This document shows positions 24,521 through 36,500 of a DNA stretch of 64,000 nt, piece by piece (positions within the stretch are counted from its first letter, which is position 1; each line of letters starts with the position of its first letter). The notes beneath the pieces were generated by a model that saw only the letters and a list, made by a program, of their open reading frames with translations, made no database searches and was not told where the DNA came from. Source of the stretch: Phragmites australis (taxonomy: Eukaryota; Streptophyta; Magnoliopsida; Poales; Poaceae); NCBI RefSeq assembly GCF_958298935.1, contig NC_084923.1, positions 7,690,501 through 7,754,500 of the forward strand. Reading direction: 5' to 3'. A program made the position numbers and the translations under genes.

Positions 24521-25500
24521 TGAAGGGATCGGTGACATACTAAGAGAAGGGGGGGTGAATTAAGACACTTAGAACTATTTTGGCTCCAAAAACAACACAA
24601 GATAAATCTATATCAATTTCTATCTAAATGTGCTCTAGGTTTATCTAGTGTATCTACTTTACCAATCAAAACACTTACAATCTATCTAAGAAGGTAAATT
24701 ACAAGAATGTATATGAGGAAATGTAAATAAGGTAGAGAGAGCAAACTCGACACAAGAAATTTTTTTCGTGGTATCGATGGCATAAATGCCACCATAGTCC
24801 ATGTTAGAGCTTCATAAAGGATATGCTCCTGGTTGGCACCCAGTCACGGCTCTTGAGCCACCAAGTCACAAAGAGTCCACCCGGATAAGCCACAAAGCCA
24901 AGGTCTCATTGCTAGCCTCTCTTTCAGTTCCTTGCCACCGTGATCACTTTAGAGCTTGAGCCACCAAGACAAGGGTCTCCGCGTCCCCATACAATCGCCT
25001 TGCCGCCGCTCCACACCAAGTCGGAGGGTCAACAAACTTGCAGGCGAGTCACCAAGACTCCAAGGTACCAGCGTACCACTTGGTACAAGATTGGATCACT
25101 CCTCATCCACTCTCTAGGCAGCAATCGCCTAGCAACACTCTCTCTAGACCTACAAGCACTAATCACTCACTAATCTTATGCTTAGTCACATTGGATAATC
25201 ACTTTAAGCACTTTAGTGGCTTGGATGTCTTATCAGGTGTACATGAACTTCTCTGGACTCTATTAGCATGCCATAGCTTTAAATAACTGAGTGAAGGGGT
25301 ATTTATAGCCTCAAACCTGTGCACTAATCGTTAAACCAATGACTCAGAAAAGTTGTTAACACCAGATGATTCAGTGAGAACAATAGTACTAACACCGGAT
25401 CATTCGTTGAGTACACTCTCACAAACTAGCCGTTGGAACTCCACTCTATCCTCTGTGAACACCAGACACACATTTGTATCTGTGTATTCGTATCTATTAG
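24521..25500 (-). mobile_element. Partial Copia-like LTR (minus strand)
   Basis: On the plus strand the left edge reads TGAAGGGATCGGTGACATAC and then GGGGGGGTGAATTA, the reverse complement of a Copia-type U5 end. A minus-strand TATA box (GGCTATAAATA) lies at 25300-25310. Short CCGGAT/ATCCGGTG-like motifs occur at ~25360-25405 in the U3 position, as in the 8893-10465 LTR. The right border near 25500 is unclear and no matching TSD was found, so it may be truncated by the CACTA sequence. Confidence 0.6.
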
Positions 25501-25623
25501 ATGCCTGCCAACGAGTCTTCATGGGGGTCCTCTGATGAAGGACAAGCTCCCAGTCATACATCTGTGTAACTAGGTCCCAGAGGAGCAACAGTACGAAGGC
25601 CAAGGGCACAAGAAAAGAGGTCG

Positions 25624-26100
25624 ATGGACAAGATTACCGTCACAGAAATCGATGATGACAGCATGCCTATGGAAAAGAAGGCCCTGCGGAGGTTGCAGAA
25701 GCTCGCATGCCTTAATGCTCGGAAGAGAGTGTCATTGACCCTTCCAAAGTTTGATGACCACATTGTGGCTCAAAAGAACACCTTGTTCAATGATGGCATC
25801 AATACGTTTCCGGAGTTCCTAGAGAACATGAAGATGAAGGGATGCAGGGCAGCTATGAAAATGATCGACAAACTTTGGAGAAGCCACAAGAGCAAGCTTG
25901 TGAACGAGTATATGGCAAAAGAGTTGGTGCCCTTCAGCAAGTACCTATATATTAAAAGAGAGGATTGTGAAGCTTTTTGTGGGGTTGAAGAGCTCAAAGG
26001 CGTTCCAAACGGAGAGTTTAGCAAAGAAGTAGTTTTAGGCAAAGAACAAGCAGAATCACAACCTGGGCATATGCGGGTACGTGGGGAAAGAGATAAATGA
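25624..26100 (+). pseudogene. CACTA accessory protein, N-terminal part
   Basis: A 158-codon open frame, rich in Lys/Glu, without a recognised catalytic domain. It resembles the region upstream of the Ulp1 domain in En/Spm-class proteins of grasses. Homology continues past the stop, in changing frames: 26310-26410 encodes an 'LGNPKHQ...RSYASLNTLG' stretch typical of these transposon proteins. I treat it as the first block of a decayed longer gene with 26415-26918. Confidence 0.5.
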
Positions 26101-26414
26101 CAGATGAAGGATGAAAAGTTAGCCAACGAAGGCCACGGGAATCCTTGGTTGTAATTCCCGGAACGATCGCAATCATATTTGCGAGTGAGGGGTACATTGT
26201 TAGATAGTGAAGAAATTACCTTCAAATCCACCAAAACCGAGATAGTCACTGAAAAGGTGAAATAAATAGTTGTCTAATCCTTCAAAGGTTCATTCACTAG
26301 TTTTAGGGAACAGGATGAGCTCTCCACTGTGCTGGGAAACCCTAAGCACCAGGTCGCATTCGAGGTGTGTCCAGTTACTAGGGCTAGAAGTTATGCTTCC
26401 TTGAACACGTTGGG

Positions 26415-26918
26415 ATGTATAAGAAGAGGAAGAGGTCGGTTACAATCGATGTGCAAGCATTGAACCAATCAATCACGGAGAGTGTTTATCAAGATGTCAT
26501 GCAAAAGTTTGCAGCATATGGACTCGTAATTCCTAGTGCACCAGCAGGTGGTAGCCCTATTACTGAATGCAAGAGTAGTCAAGCCTCCATAAAGGTTGAA
26601 CAACTTCTCTTCTCTCCATCCATGGAGCCAGATACTATAGACCTTCTAGATGGGCCCATGCCAAGCTCACTGGTCATAAGACCTGGTGGCTACCAAATTG
26701 AGGTTGCAAAGGGCCAGGTGCATCCAAAGGTTCAAATGTTACATACGGTCCCAATACGTCCTGGCTATGTCATGGTCTTTGTAGATTTTGTACATGCCAA
26801 TGTCGTGGACACATATTTGCCCATCCCCCCAATGGTGAGATCCAAAAACTGGATTAATCTCGTCTTCAAAGGATTCAGTAGAAGAGGGGGACATCATGGT
26901 GCACACGGAACCATCTAG
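26415..26918 (+). pseudogene. CACTA accessory protein, central part
   Basis: An open frame of 167 codons starting MYKKRKRSVTIDVQ, with a segment (VAKGQVHPKVQMLHTVPIRP) resembling the domain that precedes the Ulp1 protease in CACTA proteins. It leads without a clear intron into the protease region. Function is unknown beyond the transposon association. The ATG may not be the native start because the preceding 300 bp hold related sequence in another frame. Confidence 0.5.
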
Positions 26919-27179
26919 GAGCTTTCCGCTTGGAGGTTCAAGTGCACTGAGTTCCCTACCCCAACCTTAGCCTCAAGATGAGATAGATATGTCACCTTTG
27001 CCCACTCTGCCATCTCCAGTTAGGCAGCCTAAAGGCAGCCTAGAGAAGAAGAAAAAGTTCAAGCCAGGGTCCAAGAAGTAGCTGCCGAAGAAATCCAGAT
27101 CCTCTGGTAAGGACTCAATCACCGAGAAGCATGAGATAGGGACAGCTTGGACTTACGCAAACCCAAAATTCTAGCTTGG

Positions 27180-28370
27180 GGCGCCCTTGTTGCTGGCAGA
27201 TCTACTTAGGAGGGTGGGACAACCTTGTGTCGAGTTGCATAATTACTATCTGCAAGTTTGTAGAGAGAAGCCGATTTCCGTTGTCGTCCGGTACCAAAAT
27301 CGTCATTCTTGAATGGAGATGGCTAATTCCTCGTGGGATTCAATGACTTATACAACCTCTTCAACTTCGATGGCCTGGACGTGGGGTTATTGTGATGCTT
27401 TATATTGTAAGTTGTTTCAAACTAGATGTTTATTAATTATTACCACTAATTCACCAATTTAACTAATTTCTTATATGTAGACACTTTGTGCAAAAAACGA
27501 GAAAGAAGGAGCTCTTGAGATTCCTTGACCCCCAAATTATGATGATTTTTGTGATGAAACAAGAAAGGGAATTCGTTGTGGGTGGCTAGGGCAATGAGCC
27601 ACTTTCTGAAGAAGGACTATCTGTTGGTGGCCTACAACACGGGTGGCCATTGGATCTTAATGGTCATTGCCCCCAAGTGAAACTTGGTCTGATACCTCGA
27701 TTCATCAAGGCCAATAGTAGGATGTAACGACGAATGGGGAGAACATGACTATACTTTTATCAAGAAAATCCATGATGAGTTGGTTCTTCAAGACTTAAGT
27801 TACATATTGAACTTTCCAAACTTACACCAAATGTTGACTATTGGATCCCTCTTCGAATGTAGGGATTTTCATAAGTATATGCACTATGATCCAAAATACA
27901 ATCAGAAGGAGCCCCACACACTAACACATAAGACCATCTTTATGGTAAGTGCAAGCAGGTATATTTGCAAATACTCTACTACTACCTTTTTCTTTTGAAC
28001 TGATGGTTTTTTTACCTCTCCAGTGCCACCAACAACCACCAAGCAACGCCTGTGGCTTTTACATTGTGTGTCACATGCTGCTAATCATGGCATCAAAGGA
28101 TGTGAAATCCCCAGATGTAAGATAATTGCATAGTCTTTTCATAACTACTTTCATTCATTAATAATATCCGATGATAAAATAATTTTGCGCATGCTAATTG
28201 CATACTTTTTTCACAACTACTTTCATTATGCAGGAATTCAACATACCGGATGTCAACATCGAGGAGTCTACGCTCTTCCACATGAGAGGATGGATCGTCT
28301 CGTTCATAATGACAGAAGCTGTCTCTTCGAAAGGCAAGTTCCATTTGAGGGATACATCATACTGACTTAT
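27180..28370 (+). pseudogene. Ulp1-like (C48) cysteine protease domain of the CACTA element
   Basis: Frames around 27600-27690 encode a Ulp1 histidine motif (GGHWILMVIAP) followed by the Asp-containing YLDSS, and 28020-28070 encodes the Gln/Cys motif QQPPSNACGFYIVCHMLL. The His-Asp-Gln-Cys set of C48 peptidases is therefore present. An intron (about 27943-28020) separates the Asp and Cys parts, and the end (NIPDVNIEESTLFHMRGWIV) follows a second intron. Stops and shifts occur near 27175, 27520 and 27680. Such domains are common cargo of plant CACTA and MULE elements. Confidence 0.7.
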
Positions 28371-28539
28371 GTAATTTGTGGTTCCATTTTTGACTTATAT
28401 AATTTGTAGTTATCTTGATATGGACTTGTACCGCTATATGTTTTAATTATGTGTATGTGAATACCTCATGACTTTGGTACCTACAATGTGGGTATCTTAA
28501 AATGCACGGTGATTATGACATGAATGTTTTGAGTGATCT

Positions 28540-28928
28540 CGAATCATCATTGATGGGTGCACTTACCACCCGTCACTATGACTGAGTCATAAGTGATGGG
28601 TGTATTTACCACCCGTCACTAATGACTATGCTATTAGTGATGGGTGTCTTTGAACCATCACTAAAGACCGAGTCTTAGTGACGGGGTGTGGTTACCACCC
28701 GTCACTAATGACCAAGACCCAATAACATGTTGGAAATATACCTGTCACTAATGACGGTCACCAATGACGGGCAACATACTTGCTCAGGCCATAGGAGACA
28801 TACTTTAGTGATAGGTTCGAACCCATTACTAATGTTTTAGCATTGGTGATGTGATAAGAGTGATGGGTACAATAACCGTCACTAATGATAATTATCACCC
28901 ATCACTAATGTGCTATTTTAGCATAGTG
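28540..28928. repeat. Subterminal repeats of the CACTA right end
   Basis: At least ten short direct and inverted copies of a GTGACGGGTG/CACCCGTCACTA motif are spaced 20-60 bp apart, ending at TAGTG. In En/Spm such repeats are the binding sites of the TNPA-type protein. Adjacent inverted pairs can form hairpins. Confidence 0.8.
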
Positions 28929-29019
28929 CAAAATAATAAAAGAGATAGAACTTGCCTTCTCCGAAGCCTTCTTCTGAACCTTCATCGAAGTTAGGGTTCT
29001 TCGGTTCTACAAACGCGAC

Positions 29020-29374
29020 TATTGGGGAAATGACCCAGCCCTGAGATATTTAGATGATGTATTGTGACATTACTATAGTGATCCTAGTATCTCAGTTACC
29101 ACGTCTCGTGTAAAAGGGTGAAAAGCCCAAAATACACTCCTACACACATGATTGTAACATAATATCTTAGAGGAAGGTTGGTAATTTCTTCTGCCCTTCC
29201 TCTCTATAAATAAGCCCTCAATGGGCTAGAAAGGGGTTCTCTCTCTTTGGACTGAAACCAAAAACTCTTTTTTTTGCTATCCTTTTGTTTCTCAGTTCAT
29301 CTCTAAGCTTGAGCCTCCTTGTTAGAAGAGGCTCCTGCCATATTCTGTCTGGGGCATATTTTTGTGCTCTAACA
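29020..29374 (+). mobile_element. Small solo LTR (355 bp), TSD GCGAC/ACGAC
   Basis: It begins TATTGGGGAAATGACCC (TG presumably mutated to TA) and ends GTGCTCTAACA, giving near-perfect terminal inverted repeats TGTT/AACA. The flanks are GCGAC (29015-29019) and ACGAC (29375-29379), a TSD with one mismatch. A TATA box (CTATAAATA, ~29203-29212) lies in the expected position. The size fits a small Copia or TRIM-type LTR. Confidence 0.7.
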
Positions 29375-30804
29375 ACGACAATGATCAACAATGACATATG
29401 CTAGAGAAGAATAAAATGACACTAAATGAAATTCCAAATAATCCATAATTGATATCACACTGTGATAGAAAGATAAATCTCGAAGTTAAATGAATTTAGG
29501 CAAAAGAATCACCAGAATAGGAGTCAGAACGGAGAAGTTATGACTCCTAAAATATTTGACCTAGAAATAAATAAAAAATTAGGAAATGACACTATTCATG
29601 TGTCAGGCCCACATGTGGGACCCACTGAACAGTGATAGGCCCACTGTACAGTGTACTGTGTGAAACCCACCGCACAATACTTGGGTTGGGCTGAATCTAG
29701 GCATGGATATGTGCTTGGGTTTGGACCTAGGTCGGGTTGCATAGTGGATGCCCACCGGAGTCGGGCCTCTTGGTTTCACGGGCTACTGCAGCCGGGCCGA
29801 CCCATGGGGGCTCGACCTTGGCTCGTTGGACTGGCCAGCAGGTCGGCCCACCAGCGGCTGAGCCACCACCAACCTTGGCGGGGCCAAACCAACAGGCCAG
29901 GGTATGCCATGTGCGCGCGCGCCTGCCGAAGCAGAGCAGAGCAGAGAATAGCCGATGACAGGGAATCACAGCGGAGCCTTGCCAGGAAGCTCACCAGCGA
30001 TGGGTTTCTACCGAAGATTCACAACAAGAGACTAGGGTTAGGCATCTATGCTCGATGAGGAAACCAATTTAGCGCTTATCGTTGATAGGCGGCTACCAAA
30101 GTGACGTCAGATGGCAGCCAGAGACAAGGACGATGGTGGAGCAGAAACTAAGTGGCACTTCTCCTATTCTAGAGTAGTTTGCCTGCAAGGGAAAGGGACT
30201 TAGTGCTCCTACGCTACACAGCATGATGGCCTGCACACACAGAGAGAGGGAAGAGTGCTGGCAACAACCACAGCACGGTGGTGGGGAATAATCCCATGGC
30301 CGAACCACGTCACGCGAAGGTGGGTCACACGGGCCAATGATATGCTAACTAGTGGGAAGCAGGAGGGCTAGGGAAACTCACCAAGATCAGAGATGATGAG
30401 GGAGAGAATGATGTTCGGCGGCGGCGCCTGCTCGGTCCTCGACTCGCGTGCAATCTCATCTGGCTTCTAGGCGAGGAAGGGTGACATGGGGAAGGCGGCG
30501 AGCTCTTGGTACCCCTCAGCTGCTCACGGGGAAGAGGCGGGGATGGTAGGGCAGCGACGGTGGTGAAAAGGGTAGCAACAGACTGTGATTGCGAGAAAGG
30601 GGAGGGGGGAGGGGGTTAGGAGCTCCATTTATAAAGAGAGAGGTGGAACAGAGAGGTGGTGACGGTGAGAGGGTGTGGCATGGCTTCTCGGTGGCGGCGC
30701 CTACTAGAAATCGCTCGGCAACGGCGGCTCTATGTGGCCATCTGTGCGTATGGTCGCCAAAGTCGTAGGCGGCCGTGGGTGCCTCGGTCTATGCGTGCAC
30801 TGAG

Positions 30805-30807
<3 letters not shown>

Positions 30808-30854
<47 letters not shown>
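30808..30854. repeat. (AG)n microsatellite
   Basis: About 47 bp of uninterrupted AG dinucleotides lie inside the GC-rich part of a Gypsy LTR, potentially polymorphic. Confidence 0.95.
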
Positions 30855-30856
<2 letters not shown>

Positions 30857-31659
30857 TGGGGGTGCGTAAGTCGCCAGCTCATCAAAACGGGAAGCAACGG
30901 CGTGTCCTCAGGCCTGCACGACAGTGAGCTAGAGGAGAGAGAAGGGGCTAGAAGGCAAGGCCGTGCGGCGGTGAGGGAGAGAGTGAGTGGGTGAGGCTGG
31001 CTTATGCGTGTGCGGCTGGGCCGAGCTCCATGGCACTTGCGCCCACATGAGCCGGGCCATGCGAGTGAGCGCATTGTGGCCCATGCGCGTGGAGGAAGGG
31101 AGAAGGGGCACCAAACTAGGCTATTGCTGGCTAGGCCGCTCTAAAGAAAGGAAAAAAGGTGCCCCGTGAAGAAAAAGAAAAAAAATAGATTAAGGATTAA
31201 ATTCAAAAAGAGGTATTTGGATTTGGATTTGGCTTTAGCATGAATTCAAATAAGAGTATTTGAATTGAGATTTGGATTTGAACTCTGAGATTTGGGAGAG
31301 GATTTGAATTCAAAAGATTTGAATTAAATTTGGAATTCAGCTGAAATGAAACTAAGAAATATATTTGAATTTGGGAGATATTCAAATGCAAATCTCCACT
31401 CAAAGAACCATAAAAACAATAAACCAAAATACGTACGATTCAAATTATTGCATGGGTTAAATTAGAAATTAATTTGGTGCTCTTTGAAATACTTAGCCAA
31501 AATAATATATTTGAATATATTCATACAAGTATATATATATATACACACACACACAAATATATATTTCCTTGCTTTTAAGTTGTTTTGAATAATTAGAAAA
31601 TTTTAAAAAGTAAAATGAATTTTTTTTATAATCTAAATACTAAAACTCGGAATGTTACA

Positions 31660-33552
31660 TGTACCTTCTGACGTGAGAATAGGGCCTGGCCTTTTCTTTC
31701 TTTCTTTTTGGGCTAGGCAGGGTCCACAACCTAGCTTCGCCGCTTGCTTGTTGTAGCTCTGTACTCTACCCTATCGGGCTTTCCCGCTTTTTAATATAAC
31801 AAACAGCTCTCCTGCCAATTAGGTTTCAATAAATTTCGAAAACACGATATAGATTGATTTGCCCAGACCATATCTGGAATTTCCACAATAGTTTGATTTA
31901 TGAGTAAACTAGCTATTTATATCGTTATCTTGGAAAATATTGTAACTACAAAATATGCACATGAGCTACGAACTGCCGAATTAACTCAAATACTTACCTT
32001 AGACTGGAGAAGGGCAGAGACCACAAGAGCATGCCCACACGTTCTGAACGCCCAGCCAGTAACTTTATCTTTGGAAAACTTTTTAACTACAAAATATGTG
32101 CATGAACTCTCTCAAAAAGGAAATATGCGCGTGAACTACTGACTCGGGTTAGCTCAAGAGTATATTACACAGAAAGGGGTAGGTTGGCACTTTGGCTACA
32201 CATGTTGGTAAGAATTCTTTAGTGTCCTGAAAGCGCCATATCTTTTTTTTATAAGAGAAGCAAAGCTTACTCTCCATACCTTAAAAGAGTTTATGCCCGC
32301 AAATCCGCAGTGCTTCTCCCCTCTGCCATTTGGAACCTTGTAGTTCATCCAATAAGTAATTCTGAGGCGATGCAGACGACAAAGGGGAGGCTCCATCCCT
32401 CGTCAACATCAGCAATGGGGCGTTACACGCTTCAGTGTCGTTACACGCTTCAGTGTGCATCAATATATCTATGGTTTTTCTCAGTGACGGTTACGATACA
32501 CAGTTGCTTTTGGGTTTTGATTAGGGAGCGCGCAGTACATTGTACCAAATAAGATGTCCTTTTCTGCCTAGCTAACTCCTAATAGTATCCATTGCCAAAT
32601 CAACGTTGCATTTAACACGACTTAGTTTCTGTCACACGGTGTTCAAGATTGATAATCTTTCGATTAATCATATCCGGTTTTCTAACAGCCCGACCTTTTG
32701 AAATATCTAACCAGTTAGATGTCGCTCCGTTTGGATAGATTTTTTTTCTAGTTTTTTCTTAAAAAGGCTAGAAACTATTTAAACGATAGCTTTTGGCTCT
32801 AGTTTCTGTGGTATTTGACTAACTGAGAAAGCGGATGTGGTTGAAATGAACTAAAAGCTGAGAAACATGTTCTGTATGTCTTTTTAGTATATTAAGAAGC
32901 TAAAAATTTATTATAAAAACTAATAACTAAAATTTAACAGTTATAGTCACTTTCTCAGCTAGCTAAAAACTCCGAAACTACAGCCTATTCAAACAGGCCT
33001 GTAATCTCCTCTCTTCTGAATTCTATCGGTAAAAGATGGATACTGAAAAGTGAAAATGGAATATTTAGTTAATATACAAACCAGCGAAATAAGATACATA
33101 TACGATCTCCTCCCAACAGCTCATCTGCTGATTATGCTTTCCTTGGGTCAAATGTTTGTTTTGCAGTGTAACTCGGTTCCAAGAAAAGGTCACCGAAATC
33201 TGCGTCTCTCTCATGCCAGCTCTGTGCTCTATCGGTGACTTTGGGACACATCTCCATTTGTCACCCCGGCCCGGCCTGCCGTGGCTTCTCTTCAACCGCA
33301 CTCATCCGAACTCCACTCCGCAGTCAATTTCCTCGCGTAAGCCGAGCGGCGAGTCGGCAACAATGGGGTGCTCCTGAAGAAACCAAGATCCCCATATAAT
33401 CCCAACCACAGCCACACGGTTGGGTGTGCAGCCCATCTTCCTCTCCTTATTAGGTGAGAAGAGAGCAGAAACTGCTACCGCCATAGCAGCTACAGCTATA
33501 GCTAAGCTAGCTTGTCACTGAGTCCTTGCCTTCACAGCATTGCGAGAGAGGG
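31660..33552. other. Intergenic region upstream of MAP70, with a MITE-like segment
   Basis: It holds no supported gene. A ~45-bp sequence ('gaaaa...aactacaaaatatg...catgaact') occurs twice (31930-31975 and 32075-32115). A tandem duplication of a ~17-bp unit (GTTACACGCTTCAGTGT) lies at 32422-32457. The 33240-33552 part is likely the MAP70 promoter and 5' UTR, with a TATA-like CATATAATC near 33394-33402. Confidence 0.45.
32716..33001. mobile_element. MITE-like element with imperfect terminal inverted repeats
   Basis: The left end GCTCCGTTTGGATAG pairs imperfectly with the right end CTATTCAAACAGGCC. The ~285-bp interior is AT-rich and non-coding, as in small non-autonomous DNA transposons of grasses that start with GGCCTGTTTGG. 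No clear TSD was found, so the superfamily is open. Confidence 0.5.
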
Positions 33553-36500
33553 ATGGGCAGCTTGGGAGAGGTTGATCATGGCAAGGAGATGTTCCATGGC
33601 CACGGCCATTCTGATCCCGTCGTCAACGAGCTCGACAGGCTGGAGAATCTTCTCAGAGGTTTGTTCGTTTGCCTGTAGCAAATACGCATGCATTGGATCA
33701 TCCGTTGTCAGACTTTCCTCGCAAGTGCACCCTTAGTTGCAAGTACGCTGACCAGTTTGTCTTCCCACACTCTACAGAGTGATGGAGCATTGCACAGCAT
33801 AAATCAAAGATAAATTCTGCATACGGATATTGTTATGAACCTGATAACTATGGCTGCAACTGCACCATTACCGACACTTTGCAAATCGTGCTACTGCTAA
33901 CAGCCTATAGGCTATAGTTTGTATTATACTGCATACCTCGAAGTGCAGTGCAATTATATATGCATGACATGAGTATGGGCTTTTTGAGAAATTGCTTATT
34001 ACTTGATTGTCCTAGTTTCAGATGTATCTGGAATTTTTTTCCTAGTTTCAGTTGTAGTCCCGAGCATCAAACTCAAGTCCTAGCTGTGACCATGAGATCG
34101 GCCTAGAAGGCTAGAGCATATACCATGCACGTTTCTAGAAATAGTGTTTTCATCTTTTAGGTCAATTTGCAGGTGTATTGTTATCACCAAGAGTTGAAGT
34201 TAGGTTAGTGTCAGGGAAGAAGGTTCTCATCCCTAACACCTGAGATTAGTCCGAGTTAGACTAGGGTCCACACATGTGCGTTCAGTGGTATTGTATGTTT
34301 CCGCGTATTGGAGGCCTCATGCCCTCAATCCCATCAAACATGCATATGGATGCGCGTGTGGTGAGTGTGGGGTGCATGTGTAGCTAAATGCACCATGTCA
34401 CTTGTGTGATTGTCTTGGCAAAATAGGTATAATTTCGCAAAAAAAGAAAAGGTATAAACTTCGTAGTTCTGACCTTGCTAATGCAATCAGTAATTCATTC
34501 AGTATGAAATACGATTCACATGTCTTAATTTCAGTTTCTCCAACGTATCAAATCTCTTGTGTTTGTCTGGCAATGTGTGATCCAGTATGCTGCATGCTGA
34601 ACGTAACTGTGGAAAAATGATCCCTGAGGCTAATTTGTTTGCCGTTATGTTTTAGTGAAGCATGCAAATTAACTTTTCAAATCCTTTTTTTTCGAACTGA
34701 AAAAAAGAATGTTTCACATGCACGCTTTCTATGATTGCAATTCTAGAGTCCAAATAATCAGCTTTAATCAGATGAAACTACCTTTTCTACTGTAGAGGAG
34801 GAAACAAAAAGAGTGATACAAGTAACCAATTCGTGTAGGTTGGTAGAGATGTTTGCTCAGATTCTAAGGCACAGGTGTGACAAAACCTTGGAAAATGTTA
34901 GTGTGTGCACGGTTGGTAGGATGTCAAGGAATTGAACGGAGAATTAGCATGCAGAGTTGGTAGGGTGTCTATCAGCACCCATTTTAATACACGATCGATC
35001 GATACACGGCAGATTAATTTTTAAGTTTTTGAACTGCCATTCGCTTTAACCCTTTCTATTAATAGTGGACTTATTCTCTTTAACGTTTCTTATTCATAAT
35101 GGCTTTATCCAATGTCTTTTTCTTAAACATTGCATTGCAACAAAATAATCTCCAGTTTAACTTTATTGTTTTTACACTTATAAACACAAAAGTCGTTGCT
35201 CATATCTTTTGTTGTCATCCATCTCATTCAACTACTTCACCCATATCAAATTACTTCAAACAAAGAATGAAGAAATTTCGTAAACGTAGTCTTCCACAGC
35301 CGCTATTTTCTCAAAATTACCATATGAGCAACTCTTACATTGCTAAGCTTTTCAGAGAAAGTGTAAAATAGTAATCCGTAAGGTTTTCCAAGAAATTAAG
35401 GTTATTCTAGAAATATAAAAGAGGAGAGTATCATGTCTATTTGAGTTAAAATTCGGAGTTTCATGCAGAAAATGAGAGAGAGCTAGGACATGCATATAGT
35501 GAAATAAAAGGCTTGAAGCTGACGGAAGCTCTGAAGGACAAGGCTATTGCTGAGGTAATTTGCTCTTTTTAAATTATCTTTTGCTTGAGTTTTTTTCTGC
35601 CGAAATGGATGAAAGGAACTTTTATCAGTTATAGTAAAGAAAAGATAGAGTTTAGAATTACATCACCTGACACACCAGAAGGGGGAAAAAATCTAACTGC
35701 ACTTGAGCTGTTTGCATTACTCGGGAAAAAAAATCTAACTGCACTAGAATTACATCACGTGAAGACTCGGGACTCAGCATGGACCAATACAACACCTATC
35801 TACTCAACTACTCGCCATTCCTTTTGCTTGAGCTGTTTGCATTGCAAGTTAATTTCCACTTTCCACGCAGAGTGAATGCAACTTTGGACAAATTATAGCC
35901 TGGTAGCTAGCTTACTGTATTGAGAGCTTTATATTGTTGTAGGTGAGCAAGGAACTGAAGAAACAGGACGAGAAGATGAGAAGTTTGGAGAAACAGCTTG
36001 AGAAGAAGGTTGATTAGTTCCTTCAGCTTGATTTCAGTATTTGTACCTTTTTTTTCTTTGAAAATATTTTTACATAGAAACTGGAGTCTGCTTCACCATC
36101 GTAATATGTCTATTTGATATGGCAGAATTTAGATGTGATAAGACTAAGCAATGAGCGTAAAGAAGCATTATCTGCACAGTTCGCTGCGGAGGCAACACTC
36201 AGAAGGATACACTCTTCCCAGAAAGACGAGGAAGTGGTTCCCTTTGATGCCATCATAGCGCCCCTGGAGTCGGACATAAGAAACTACAGACATGAGGTAG
36301 TATAAATTCAGAAAAGTTTTACCATCAGAGCAACTAACAAACTTCCATCATATACTTAGTTACTTACCATATCTCCTCTTCTGGTCACCAGATTGCAGTG
36401 CTCCAGGATGACAAGAAGGCGCTAGAACGGCATCTAAAGCTGAAGGAGGCGACCCTTGTCGAAGCAGGGAACATTTTGCGTAGTACACTTGAGAGGGCAC

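Larger units (their letters stand above)
25540..28928 (+). mobile_element. CACTA (En/Spm) transposon relic, left end missing
   Basis: The right end is ...TAGTG at 28924-28928, the reverse complement of CACTA. It is preceded by ~390 bp of subterminal repeats in both orientations (GTGATGGGTG / ACCCGTCACTAATGA). Internal sequence matches accessory proteins of grass CACTA elements (25624-26918) and a Ulp1-like cysteine protease (27180-28370). No TNP2 transposase is seen and no left CACTA terminus was found before 25540, so the element is truncated and non-autonomous. The 3-bp TSD cannot be checked. Confidence 0.75.
28929..31659 (-). mobile_element. Gypsy-type long LTR (minus strand), invaded by a small LTR and bordered by the CACTA
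   Basis: The right edge reads ACTCGGAATGTTACA, giving a minus-strand start TGTAACATTCCGAG. Organisation matches the 20782-23543 LTR: AT-rich U3 at 31170-31650, GC-rich block at 29690-31150, a minus-strand TATA box (TTTATAAAT, 30627-30635), and an AT-rich far end. The far end is hidden by the CACTA right end at 28928. The block contains an (AG)n microsatellite (30808-30854) and an (AT)n/(AC)n stretch (31530-31556). Long frames at 29651-31170 are GC-rich LTR sequence, not genes. Confidence 0.65.

Noticed and set aside
29651..31170. Several 70-135 codon frames
   Set aside because: GC-rich block of the 28929-31659 LTR, with an (AG)n repeat producing Arg-Glu runs. No conserved domain.
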